From an uncultured Eubacteriales bacterium (GTDB lineage: Bacteria; Bacillota; Clostridia; Lachnospirales; Lachnospiraceae), in assembly GCA_900313765.1 (NCBI GenBank), contig OMSN01000049.1, positions 1 to 9,817 on the forward strand: a stretch of 9,817 nucleotides of DNA, read 5' to 3'. Each line of letters opens with the position of its first letter. Position 1 is the first letter of the stretch. Below are positions 1 through 7,412 of this stretch, in pieces. The notes under the pieces are model-generated. The model had not been told where the DNA came from and searched no databases. It saw only the letters and a list, made by a program, of their open reading frames with translations. The position numbers and the translations under genes were made by a program.

Positions 1-422
1 TCGCGTATGCCCCTTCGAATGTCGGGGTCAAGGTGGCAGCCCCGCCCACTTTTGGCATGTAGATCCTCATCAAAGTACTTATCTCCGCACCCGCGCCTCA
101 AGCCTTTGATGATGTCCCAATAGGAGAAGCCGTTATAGCTGATCTCATCATATGAACAGTATTGCGAGTCATCCTCGTCTGGAATGGGAAGCGAGAGCAT
201 CGTGTCGTCAATGATGGGGCTGGCACTCCCGCCATTTTTCTTTCTGCCAGTTTTTTTATCTTTAAGTACGATTCTTTCGCCTATTTCAAAGTCAGAAAGC
301 TCACAAATAGTATAAATTGTACGTAGAAGCTTATGAAATTTTCGCTCTTCTTCGCTTAAATTTTTCATAGCTTCAAACGCTGTAGGATCGTTATATCCTT
401 CCGAATTTTTAATAATAATCAC
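1..422 (-). CDS. Hypothetical protein, phage/conjugative-element-like, 3' end cut by window edge
   Basis: An open frame of 140 codons runs from a GTG at 420-422 leftwards off the window edge without a stop. The predicted protein begins VIIIKNSEGYNDPTAFEAM and goes on with a charged stretch (KNLSEEERKFHKLL), a Cys-containing helix (TIYTICEL) and a basic turn (VLKDKKTGRKKN). An acidic, Tyr/Ser-rich part and a Cys/Arg-rich part follow. From memory, an N-terminal EGY-x-DPTA-x-EA pattern is common in small uncharacterised proteins of Firmicute phages and integrative elements; no function is known to me. An in-frame TGA at 429-431 blocks any start further upstream. The GTG overlaps the TGA of the fused adhesin ORF (GTGA), a layout typical of translational coupling. 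An AAGGA sequence lies only about 2 bases before the GTG, which is too close for a normal site. The first ATG (366-368) has no ribosome binding site. The 230-420 part is visibly AT-richer than the rest of the window, which suggests a different origin. Confidence 0.6.
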   Translation of the reverse strand, partial: MIIIKNSEGYNDPTAFEAMKNLSEEERKFHKLLRTIYTICELSDFEIGERIVLKDKKTGRKKNGGSASPIIDDTMLSLPIPDEDDSQYCSYDEISYNGFSYWDIIKGLRRGCGDKYFDEDLHAKSGRGCHLDPDIRRGIR

Positions 423-3400
423 CTTCCTTCATTCAGTTTCTCAATATCCAGAGTAAAGTCTTTCGTCAGCGTGACGTTCACAATCCTGGCGGTAGGCTCG
501 GCCAGCTTCACCATGGCAGGGTAGGAAACATAATATGGAGAGATCAGGATGATCTCGTCCTGAGGTTCGAGGATAGCAGCTAAAGCGAAATACACAGCTG
601 ATTTAATGCCCGGCGTAACGATCACATCGTTGAAGCTTCCTGCTTCCGTGGTTGTGACTCCTGTTGCCTCATCCACAGTTTTCTTGATTGCTTCGATCTT
701 CGTATCTTCCTGGATCGCCGCTATGACCTCGGCACCTGTAACCGCAACAAGGATTCCGGCGCCGACGCCTGTTGACTTCGCCTGTGTATCTTTGCTCTTG
801 CTTGCGTCTGCCTCCGTGCTGAAGGATTCTTCCGACTCAGCACTGACCTTCAGATCGCCGCCGTCTGCTACCGTGATCTTCGCATTCTTCATGATGAATG
901 CCTTGGTCTTATCGGATGCAACATGAACGGTAAGAGCGCCGCCTGCTCCGATATCACCCTTGCTGTAGCCCGCTGCGGACTTGGCAACAGAGGTGACCGG
1001 TGTGTCATCGGCTTTCGAATTGGCAGTCACTTCAACAGAACCTGCCTCGATTGTACCCTTGCGGATGATAGCCAGGTTGCTGTGGTTGGTCACGGAGACA
1101 TTGATCGCAACGCCAAGCGATGTGCTGCTGTTCAGTCCTGCTTCTTCAGCGTCTTCCACGATGAACTTGCCGGACACGACCAGTGCGATATCGGTTGCAT
1201 TCCAGATGCCCTTGACTTTGCTCAGATCGTATACATATTCGCCCTTGTCATTTTTCTCAACGTCGAATACGTCTTCTGTATCCTCTCCGTTTGCATTCTT
1301 GTATGTGAACTTCAGCTGTACTTTGTCCGCCTTGTATCCCTTATCCGGTGTGACATTCAGCGTCAGTTTGTCTGTATTTCTGACATATCCCTTGGTAGAG
1401 ATCGTTCCGTGAGCATCGGTATCCGGTGCTGTTACCACAACATCGATCGATACCGGGATCACGGTATCATCATCGCCCAGCGCCGCTGATACGATCAGGA
1501 TCATTCCTTCCTTAAGAAGCTCGGCAGGAATGTTGACTGTAGCAGTTCCCTGAGAAATGACAATCTTGTTGGATTCCAGTTCTCCGACGGTGTCAGAGTA
1601 ATCCACTTCCGGACTCTCTGTCGTAAAGTCATACGGACTGTAGCCATAGGTTACAGAGACACTCTTCAGTGTCTTGGTGGTGTCGACCGGAGTGACAACG
1701 AAGCTTCCGTTGTCTGCCGTACGGGCAACAGAGACCGTGATGGTGTTCTTGCTGTCAGCTGCGATGTAGACCGGATATCCGTTTTCATCAAACTGGACAA
1801 GGACGGTAACGCTCTTGGCCGGAAGGCGGAACACATATTTTCCTTCCGCGTTCTTCTCAACCTGCGTCTTATGTCCATCCGACAGATAATAAACTGCGGA
1901 TACCATCTGGCCTTCGTTCGGCGTAGCGGTAACGGTAACCTTGTCTCCGCTCTTTGCCTTGTCGGCAGACAGGGTCACGGTTCCCTTCGTGGTGTCGATC
2001 GAAGAAGACTTGGTGATATCGTACTCAATGCCTTCGAATTCTGCGATGATACGGAAGGTTCTTGCAAGAAGCTTCTTGTTCTCATCGCCGGGCAGATACC
2101 AGACGCCTTCTTCGTTCTCATTCTTAACCAGCTCAACCGTTCTCTTCTCGATCTTGCCGTTATGGTCTGTGGAGACCTCAGCCTTGAGGCTTCCTTCCTT
2201 CAGTTTGAAGCCTTCGTCCGGGCTGATCCTGACGGCAACCACAGGAGTGCTCTCCTGGGACGCGAACTCTACCTTACCGTTGGTAGTCGTTCCGATCACA
2301 ACAGAGCCCTGGATCTGCTCGCTGTATACTTCATCCTCGAACTTGTCAGAAGTCGGATCGTCTTTCTTGTCCTTATCTTCCTTCTTGGCTTCGTGCGGTT
2401 CCACGCCTGCCGCGTTGGCATTGGATTCAGCCTTGGTGCTGGCATCCGCCGTCACGCTCAGCTTGCCGCCGCAGGTGATCTTGCCGTTGGTATCGATGAC
2501 CGCTTCATTGCTGTTCAGTACGATACTGACTGCAAGCGCGCCTGTCACCTGAGAAGTCGTCTTGGCATTCGGATCCTTGCTGCGTTCCGGCTTTCCTTCC
2601 GGCTTCTTCTTGAAGGATGCGTCAAATGTCAGTTCTTCGCCTTCTTTTACCTCAGGCATCGTGAACTTGTACTGTCCGGAAGAGGTCTTCGCGATCGTGT
2701 AGCGGATCTTCTTGCCTGCTGCATTCTTATAGATCGCGCGGAGTGTTCCGTCCTCAAGTTCATAGCCGTCTGCCGGATTGATCGTCAGAGTGATCAGATC
2801 TCCGACATTTGCCTTCTCATGGTCAGACAGGATCGAACCGACTGAAGTCGGATTCTCTCCTTCAGTCTTATCTTCAGACTCAAAGTTCTTGATGGAGATG
2901 GAGCCTTCGGTCACCGGGTCGGTCGGGGATCCTGTGCCGGAAGCACTGTCGGTACCCGAAGCACCCTCATTGACCAGGTCCTCAAGACCCATCGTATTCT
3001 CTTCGTTCTGATTGTTCTCGCCGTCATTGAACAGATCTGCGATACCGCTGTCATCGTCATCTCCCGATGCAGACGGGTCCTCAACAAACACTGCTTTCAG
3101 AGTGACAGCTGCTGAAGGCATTACGAAGGTATATTTTCCATCCGTCGCCGTGATGGTGTTCTCAACTGCCTTGGAAGCGCCTGCCGGAATGTAGGAATAG
3201 GTGAGGCTGCTAAGCTTGTATCCCTTGTTCGGGGAAACCTTGATCACCACTTCCTTGCCGACTTCTTCCTTGGTCTTAACGGACAGGATACCGTTCTCCG
3301 TCGGCTTGGCGGTAATGGTATTGCCGCTGCTTCCGGTGATTCTGCCAAGAGCTTTGTTCAGAAGTCCGGTCGCGTAATTGTACGCCTTGGCATCGATACC

Positions 3401-6088
3401 ATCCCCTTCTTTGCCCTTGCCGGAGCAGAAGTCCTTCACGGTGTTGACGACATTCTTGATCTTGTCAAAGATCTCTGAGACCTTTGACTCCGTCTCTGTC
3501 TGCGTATCCGCATCGCCTGTTGCGGAAGTGGCATTGGTCGTCACTTCCTGCTTGCTGACAGAATGGACGGTGATATCCTTGGCTGCGGTCAGATTCGCGC
3601 TCTCTCCCACGGTCGCGTCCACATCCTGGATCGCGACGTTGATCGCAAAGAATCCGCCGAACTGGAAGGATGAGGTATCTTCTTCCTCCTCGTCGTCATC
3701 ATCGTCATCGTCTTCACCATCTGCCTTGGATTCCTTCGCGGATTCGGTCACCGCAGTCATGGTACCGGTCGCTTCGGCTGTGATGCTTCCTTCTCTTGAA
3801 GTCACATTGCCGTTGACCGCCACATGGGAATCATTCAGCGGAACACCAACCGCCAGCGAGAACGGAAGAGCACCTACCGTTGCAACAGTGGTCATCTTCA
3901 GCTGAGCGTTGCTGGTGATCTTGACATCCTCGGTTCCGATAATGGAACCGCCCGTGCCCAGGGTGACCCTGGCCGTATTGACGGCCACATCAACCGCCAG
4001 CGGGATATAGATCTTCTTCAGAAGCTCATTGGTCGCAACCATGGAAGCCTTGGATGTGGCTGCCGCTTCGACCGCGCCTCCCGCTTCGATACTGCCGTCG
4101 ATATCAATGATCGCGTTTCCGATCTTGACATTGACCGCATTGGCGCCTGAGAACGGAATGAGTCCGCTTCCCTGTGTGGAAGTCGCTTTCAGCTGCGTAT
4201 CTCCCGCAGTCTTGATCTTCGCGCCTTCCTTCACATTGATATGAGCCATCGTCAGGAAGTCGAACAGTGAGAAGGTGTCATCTTCTCCCAGATCCAGCTT
4301 GTCCACGATCTGCTCCGGAAGCCTGATGCCATCCGTATCTTCCGCATTGACGATCAGATTCTCCGCGCTGATCTCTCCAGCCAGCTCGATCTGATTGCCC
4401 TCGATGCGGAGATTGGCCTTGCCTGCATCCACATTGCCGACCGTGAACTTGCCGTCGATGGAATCATCGATCGTCGTTGCGTTCTCATCCGGTTCCTCTG
4501 CAATGATCAGAGTGTTCAGGATGCCGTTCGCAACACGCAGTTTCAGCTCGGCCAGATTGTTGATCGGGCTGTACTTGAAGTCTGTGAAGCTGACATTATC
4601 GAACGTATTGTTCTTATTCTCTTCTGTCAGCTGGATCGTCTTCTTCCCGGACAGTTCATCCGAGAACTTGTCGACGCCAGTCGTTGTGACAGCAAGAGTT
4701 CCTGCAGTCTCATCGTCATCATTCTTGGTAACGAGTGTAAATGAGCCTGCCTTGCCGTTTGCTTCATCATAGGTGCCATCGGCGCTGTTACCGTCGATCT
4801 TGCCGGTATAATGAAGTCTTCCGCCGTCAGCATCTGTTATGGAGACATTGGCAGTCTGTCCCGCGTTGCCGGCAACCGTCGTATCTACCGTATAGACGTC
4901 ACTGCCCGCACCGCCGTCCAGAGTTACACTCTTTCCGCCGGAGCCTCCATTTTCCCCTTGTACTGTGATCTTATCCGACCCGTCACCGGTCCTGGCGATC
5001 AGTTCACCGTTCTCGGTCTTGACCGTCAGTCCGTCATCCTGTGTGGTGCCGTACACAGTAGTCGTGCTGTTCTTGACGCTGAGTGTCTTGTCCAGCGAGT
5101 AGTACAGGCCGGCAAGGACGACATTGATACCATCGATGATGATATTGCCGTTGACCTTGGCTCCGCCTGCCGCATTGTAGGAAACGGTGCTCTTATCGAT
5201 CACTCCGCCTTCGGACGGTTCCGTGAAGGCACCCTTCGCAAGAATGTAGAGCGTCTTTAGGATAGACGGAGATTCTGAATTCTGCTTGATCAGAATATCC
5301 CCATCGTAGGTACCATCTTCCACAGTGATGGTCAGCTCTGCATTCGCATCCGTCTTCGCGGCTGCAAGGGCTGCATCGACCGCCTTCTGGATCGCGTTCT
5401 TGGTGTCGACCTCTTTGCCGTCTTCCGTGGCGTTGGTGAATTCCGCCTCAGACTCCAGAGTATTCGTGCCGCCTGTCACATTCTCGGCGAACACAGCCTT
5501 TCCTGCAGGAATCTTCGACTCATCCGATGTGTCGACATCATTTGCCCCCGGAACTTCGGTTTCAGTCGTACCGGAAGGATCTGTTCCGGGATCTCCGGAA
5601 TCTCCCGTATTCCCCGAATCGCCGGGTGCAGGATCATCCTGCGACTGAAGGGTCCCCTCCTGTGCAGGCTGCGTCTCCTGTGCCGGTGCGGTCTCTGCCG
5701 CCGGTTCGGATACCTGCGCTTCGGGAGCCGTCTCAGCTGCGGCTGGTGCCGGTTCTGCCGCTGCAGGGGCAGGTTCCGGTGCCGGAGCCGTCTCAGCTGC
5801 CACAGGGGCCGGTGCCGGCTCAGCTGCCACAGGGGCAGGTTCCGGTGCCGGAGCCGGGGCTGGGGCCGGAGCTGGAGCCGGAGCTGGGGCTGGTGCCGGA
5901 GCCGGGGCTGGGGCTGGTGCCGGAGCCGGGGCTGGGGCTGGTGCCGGAGCTTCTACTGCCGGGGTCTCCACGGCAGCCACTTCTTCCGACGGAGTCTCTT
6001 CCGCCGCAATGAAGCTTGCAGTTCCGAGCAGAAGCGATGCTGACATAAACGCAGCCAGCATCACTTTTTTCAGCTTGATCTGCTTCAT
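419..6088 (-). CDS. Giant secreted surface adhesin (leukotoxin-like blocks plus InlB-B-like repeats) with an aminotransferase fragment fused at its C-terminus
   Basis: The ORF encodes 1889 residues. The ATG at 6086-6088 is chosen because GGAAAGGAG lies 8 bases upstream and a classic signal peptide follows (basic KLKK, hydrophobic core, likely cleavage after A29, IAA|EE). The ATG 15 codons upstream (6133) has neither. Order by residue: Pro-Ala stalk about 40-150; acidic Gly/Thr linker to about 200; start of a beta-helix-like region about 230 (GTYDGDILI); one RTX-like nonapeptide (GGAGSDVYTV) about 390; leukotoxin-LktA-like hydrophobic/Thr-Ala blocks about 573-785, 810-863, 1182-1231 and 1653-1800; poly-Asp/Glu run about 789-804; six InlB-B/Flg_new_2-like repeats about 922-1003, 1061-1162, 1260-1353, 1353-1436, 1438-1541 and 1545-1644. 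Residues about 1819-1887 match the middle of a class I aminotransferase instead of a surface anchor. No LPXTG or other sorting signal remains. The role is probably host or surface attachment; this is inferred from domain type only. It is likely co-transcribed with the TPR gene 94 bases upstream. Confidence 0.85.
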   Translation of the reverse strand: MKQIKLKKVMLAAFMSASLLLGTASFIAAEETPSEEVAAVETPAVEAPAPAPAPAPAPAPAPAPAPAPAPAPAPAPAPAPAPEPAPVAAEPAPAPVAAETAPAPEPAPAAAEPAPAAAETAPEAQVSEPAAETAPAQETQPAQEGTLQSQDDPAPGDSGNTGDSGDPGTDPSGTTETEVPGANDVDTSDESKIPAGKAVFAENVTGGTNTLESEAEFTNATEDGKEVDTKNAIQKAVDAALAAAKTDANAELTITVEDGTYDGDILIKQNSESPSILKTLYILAKGAFTEPSEGGVIDKSTVSYNAAGGAKVNGNIIIDGINVVLAGLYYSLDKTLSVKNSTTTVYGTTQDDGLTVKTENGELIARTGDGSDKITVQGENGGSGGKSVTLDGGAGSDVYTVDTTVAGNAGQTANVSITDADGGRLHYTGKIDGNSADGTYDEANGKAGSFTLVTKNDDDETAGTLAVTTTGVDKFSDELSGKKTIQLTEENKNNTFDNVSFTDFKYSPINNLAELKLRVANGILNTLIIAEEPDENATTIDDSIDGKFTVGNVDAGKANLRIEGNQIELAGEISAENLIVNAEDTDGIRLPEQIVDKLDLGEDDTFSLFDFLTMAHINVKEGAKIKTAGDTQLKATSTQGSGLIPFSGANAVNVKIGNAIIDIDGSIEAGGAVEAAATSKASMVATNELLKKIYIPLAVDVAVNTARVTLGTGGSIIGTEDVKITSNAQLKMTTVATVGALPFSLAVGVPLNDSHVAVNGNVTSREGSITAEATGTMTAVTESAKESKADGEDDDDDDDEEEEDTSSFQFGGFFAINVAIQDVDATVGESANLTAAKDITVHSVSKQEVTTNATSATGDADTQTETESKVSEIFDKIKNVVNTVKDFCSGKGKEGDGIDAKAYNYATGLLNKALGRITGSSGNTITAKPTENGILSVKTKEEVGKEVVIKVSPNKGYKLSSLTYSYIPAGASKAVENTITATDGKYTFVMPSAAVTLKAVFVEDPSASGDDDDSGIADLFNDGENNQNEENTMGLEDLVNEGASGTDSASGTGSPTDPVTEGSISIKNFESEDKTEGENPTSVGSILSDHEKANVGDLITLTINPADGYELEDGTLRAIYKNAAGKKIRYTIAKTSSGQYKFTMPEVKEGEELTFDASFKKKPEGKPERSKDPNAKTTSQVTGALAVSIVLNSNEAVIDTNGKITCGGKLSVTADASTKAESNANAAGVEPHEAKKEDKDKKDDPTSDKFEDEVYSEQIQGSVVIGTTTNGKVEFASQESTPVVAVRISPDEGFKLKEGSLKAEVSTDHNGKIEKRTVELVKNENEEGVWYLPGDENKKLLARTFRIIAEFEGIEYDITKSSSIDTTKGTVTLSADKAKSGDKVTVTATPNEGQMVSAVYYLSDGHKTQVEKNAEGKYVFRLPAKSVTVLVQFDENGYPVYIAADSKNTITVSVARTADNGSFVVTPVDTTKTLKSVSVTYGYSPYDFTTESPEVDYSDTVGELESNKIVISQGTATVNIPAELLKEGMILIVSAALGDDDTVIPVSIDVVVTAPDTDAHGTISTKGYVRNTDKLTLNVTPDKGYKADKVQLKFTYKNANGEDTEDVFDVEKNDKGEYVYDLSKVKGIWNATDIALVVSGKFIVEDAEEAGLNSSTSLGVAINVSVTNHSNLAIIRKGTIEAGSVEVTANSKADDTPVTSVAKSAAGYSKGDIGAGGALTVHVASDKTKAFIMKNAKITVADGGDLKVSAESEESFSTEADASKSKDTQAKSTGVGAGILVAVTGAEVIAAIQEDTKIEAIKKTVDEATGVTTTEAGSFNDVIVTPGIKSAVYFALAAILEPQDEIILISPYYVSYPAMVKLAEPTARIVNVTLTKDFTLDIEKLNEGR
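428..634 (-). pseudogene. Fragment of a class I (aspartate-type) aminotransferase, in frame inside the adhesin ORF
   Basis: The last 69 residues before the terminal Gly-Arg read like the large domain of a PLP-dependent aspartate aminotransferase. VIVTPGIKSAVYFALAAIL corresponds to the family's VIVT-x-G-x-K-x-A segment. LEPQDEIIL matches L-x-P-G-DEV-I. SPYYVSYPAMVKLA matches the P-YWVSYP-M-LA motif that lies beside the cofactor. The tail (DFTLDIEKLNE) matches the F-x-LD-x-E-L segment. The enzyme's N-terminal arm, the catalytic Lys region and the C-terminal small domain are all missing, so this piece cannot be an active enzyme. The frame is continuous with the adhesin on one side. On the other side it ends after LNE with Gly-Arg-stop, where the phage-like gene begins. 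The exact left boundary is uncertain, because the adhesin-like and aminotransferase-like character blend between about residues 1800 and 1825. Confidence 0.75.
5765..5950 (-). repeat. Direct and tandem repeats coding for the Pro-Ala stalk (24-bp unit)
   Basis: A 24-bp unit (GGGGCTGGTGCCGGAGCC followed by GGGGCT on the plus strand) starts at 5886, 5910 and 5934, the last copy being partial. Each full unit codes for four Ala-Pro pairs. To the left, two 26-bp identical copies beginning AGGGGCAGGTTCCGG lie at 5765-5790 and 5831-5856. An 18-bp copy pair (CTCAGCTGCCACAGGGGC) lies at 5792-5809 and 5819-5836. All units are multiples of three within a continuous frame, so gain or loss of a 24-bp unit would change stalk length without breaking the gene. 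In the protein this is a near-pure Ala-Pro run (about residues 45-86) followed by a looser PAE-rich part, which suggests an extended rod between the signal peptide and the folded body. Confidence 0.85.
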
Positions 6089-6182
6089 TCTCGTGTCTCC
6101 TTTCCTACTGATCGTGATACACTCTTGCGCCATAGATCATGAAGGTAATCTGACTAGCTGTCAGAATGGTTATCAGTTGCTG
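6089..6182 (-). other. Short gap between the TPR and adhesin genes
   Basis: This 94-base gap contains no convincing -10/-35 pair on the minus strand, so the adhesin is probably read through from the TPR gene. It holds one small perfect hairpin: TCTGAC and GTCAGA around a 5-base loop at 6149-6165. No T-rich tract follows it on the minus strand, so it does not look like an intrinsic terminator. It could be a processing or stability element in the shared transcript. Confidence 0.5.
6097..6105 (-). promoter_or_regulatory. Ribosome binding site that fixes the adhesin start
   Basis: On the minus strand GGAAAGGAG ends 8 bases before the ATG at 6086-6088. The alternative in-frame ATG at 6131-6133 has no such site and would put 15 polar residues before the signal peptide. 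Confidence 0.85.
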
Positions 6183-7337
6183 TTACTGTGTTCCGGATTG
6201 TCCGTTTGCTGCCTTCTCCGCTTCCTCGTACATATCCAGAAGATCCTGTGCAGCCTTGGCCAGGGTCTCGTCATCTCCCCTGGAGATAACCTCCTGCATG
6301 TACTTCTTCGCCTTCTTCGGTTTCCCCCGGCCTGCATAGGCAACACCGAGATTGTACAGAAGCATTGTCTTCTTGGGGCCGTCCTCTTTCGATTCGCCGA
6401 ATCCGGCTTCCTGCGCTGCTTTAAAGTCAGCGATCGATGACTTGTAATCTTCCAGTGCCAGACTGCAGACGCCTCTGTAATAGAGAAGGGACCCGTCTGA
6501 ATCTTTCTCCTCTTCCATCCCGAGCAGCTTCGTGATGGAATCAATGCTGTCTTTATACCGCGCAAGCTGCATCTGGGACATTGCGTTCAGATAGAGGATC
6601 GTATAATCGTACTTCTCTGAGATTCCCTCTTCTTCTGCTTTCGCCGTATAGCTGAGGACGGATTCGTAATCTTCCAGGTAGTAGTCACAGTACGCCAGGT
6701 GAAGGTCACAGATATCTTCCTGCGGATAGCCTGCATCCAGTGCCCCAAGTATGTCTTCCCGGGCCGCAGCGTAATCTTCGTCCGCCAGATGGATCAGCGA
6801 CCGGATGAAATGAGCGATACCCCCTTCATCCATCTGCGCGTCGATGATCTCCGCACACGCCTGCTCGGACTTCTGTGTCTGACCGTCCGAGAAGAGCAGC
6901 TGGGCTCTGATTATTTTCAGCTGCCAGATGTCAGCCTCATCCTCCGTGACTTCTCCCAGAAGTTCATCCAGAGTGGAAACTGCCTTCCTGTACTCGCCAT
7001 CCGCAATCTGTTCCTCTGCCTTCTGTCCGAGTGTCAGCAGTTTCTCCTTGCGCTGTTCCTCCAGCTTCTGCCGATAGACTGCCTTACGGTACGCGTCACT
7101 CAGTTCCATGGGATGCTTCAGTGCTTCCGCCAGGTCGGAGTCGATCAGCGTCTGGGTCTGCTGGTTCTCTGATATGACCAGCGCATCCGATGAAACGATC
7201 CGGCTCAGCAGCTCTGAGGCGAGCATCCCGACCACTATGACCAGAGCGACTATACGAAGCCATGTCTTTCTGTGCCAGGGTTTTGGCTCCGGTGCTCCTT
7301 TATTGAGTTCCGGGCCCATATTCTGTTTGTCTTCCAA
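6183..7337 (-). CDS. Membrane-anchored TPR-repeat protein
   Basis: The predicted protein has 384 residues. A short polar N-terminus rich in Lys/Pro ends in a basic patch (HRKTWLR) and leads into one membrane segment at about residues 27-45 (IVALVIVVGMLASELL). This pattern predicts N-in/C-out topology with the large C-terminal part outside the membrane. From about residue 105 to 375 the protein is alpha-helical with spaced Ala/Tyr/Gly/Asp patterns typical of tetratricopeptide repeats (for example GEYRKAVSTLDELL, EDYAAAREDILGAL, ARYKDSIDSITKLL, EDYKSSIADFKAAQEAG, YNLGVAYAGRGKPKKAKKYM). The start is a TTG (7335-7337) with a strong AAGGAG 6 bases upstream; the ATG six codons later lacks a site. 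TPR arrays usually bind other proteins. The adhesin starts 94 bases downstream with no clear promoter between, so a role in assembling, sensing or tethering envelope protein is plausible but inferred. The exact family is not recognised. Confidence 0.85.
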   Translation of the reverse strand: MEDKQNMGPELNKGAPEPKPWHRKTWLRIVALVIVVGMLASELLSRIVSSDALVISENQQTQTLIDSDLAEALKHPMELSDAYRKAVYRQKLEEQRKEKLLTLGQKAEEQIADGEYRKAVSTLDELLGEVTEDEADIWQLKIIRAQLLFSDGQTQKSEQACAEIIDAQMDEGGIAHFIRSLIHLADEDYAAAREDILGALDAGYPQEDICDLHLAYCDYYLEDYESVLSYTAKAEEEGISEKYDYTILYLNAMSQMQLARYKDSIDSITKLLGMEEEKDSDGSLLYYRGVCSLALEDYKSSIADFKAAQEAGFGESKEDGPKKTMLLYNLGVAYAGRGKPKKAKKYMQEVISRGDDETLAKAAQDLLDMYEEAEKAANGQSGTQ

Positions 7338-7343
7338 TATAGT

Positions 7344-7349
7344 CTCCTT
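7344..7349 (-). promoter_or_regulatory. Ribosome binding site that decides the TTG start of the TPR gene
   Basis: On the minus strand AAGGAG sits 6 bases before the TTG at 7335-7337. The next in-frame ATG is six codons downstream and has no comparable site. The AAGGAG directly follows the T-rich tract of the upstream hairpin. Confidence 0.85.
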
Positions 7350-7410
7350 AAAAATAAAAATTCCAAATACTGAGGGTACTCAGAGGGTACACTTTCGCAG
7401 TATTTGGAAT
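7350..7410 (-). promoter_or_regulatory. Perfect 13-bp inverted repeat followed by a T-rich tract: terminator, attenuator or operator
   Basis: ATTCCAAATACTG (7360-7372) and CAGTATTTGGAAT (7398-7410) are exact reverse complements around a 25-base spacer. On the minus strand the second arm runs straight into TTTTATTTTT (7359-7350) and then the AAGGAG site of the TPR gene. A hairpin plus T tract is the layout of an intrinsic terminator, which could end the TerB-protein transcript or act as an attenuator for the TPR-adhesin unit. The spacer holds two direct copies of GAGGGTAC (7372-7379 and 7383-7390) one helical turn (11 bp) apart. These GTAC cores can also pair with each other. Because the -10 box lies just upstream, the repeat may instead be a DNA operator over the start of transcription. 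The stem is AT-rich and the loop long, so terminator strength is uncertain. Confidence 0.6.
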
Positions 7411-7412
7411 CT

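Noticed and set aside
633..638. AAGCTT (HindIII) site exactly at the adhesin/aminotransferase join, suggesting a ligation artefact
   Set aside because: Other AAGCTT sites occur at 327, 2069, 3212 and 6012, a number expected by chance. The second junction has no such site.
1871..2845. Plus-strand open frames across the adhesin, including long ones at 1871-2845 and a Pro/Leu-rich one at 5527-6012
   Set aside because: They are antisense shadows of a clearly coding minus-strand gene, without ribosome binding sites or recognisable domains.
6089..6133. Upstream ATG at 6133 extending the adhesin by 15 residues
   Set aside because: It has no ribosome binding site and would add polar residues before the signal peptide. 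The ATG at 6088 has a strong site at good spacing.
6149..6165. Hairpin between the TPR and adhesin genes as a terminator
   Set aside because: Only 6 bp, with no T tract after it on the minus strand.
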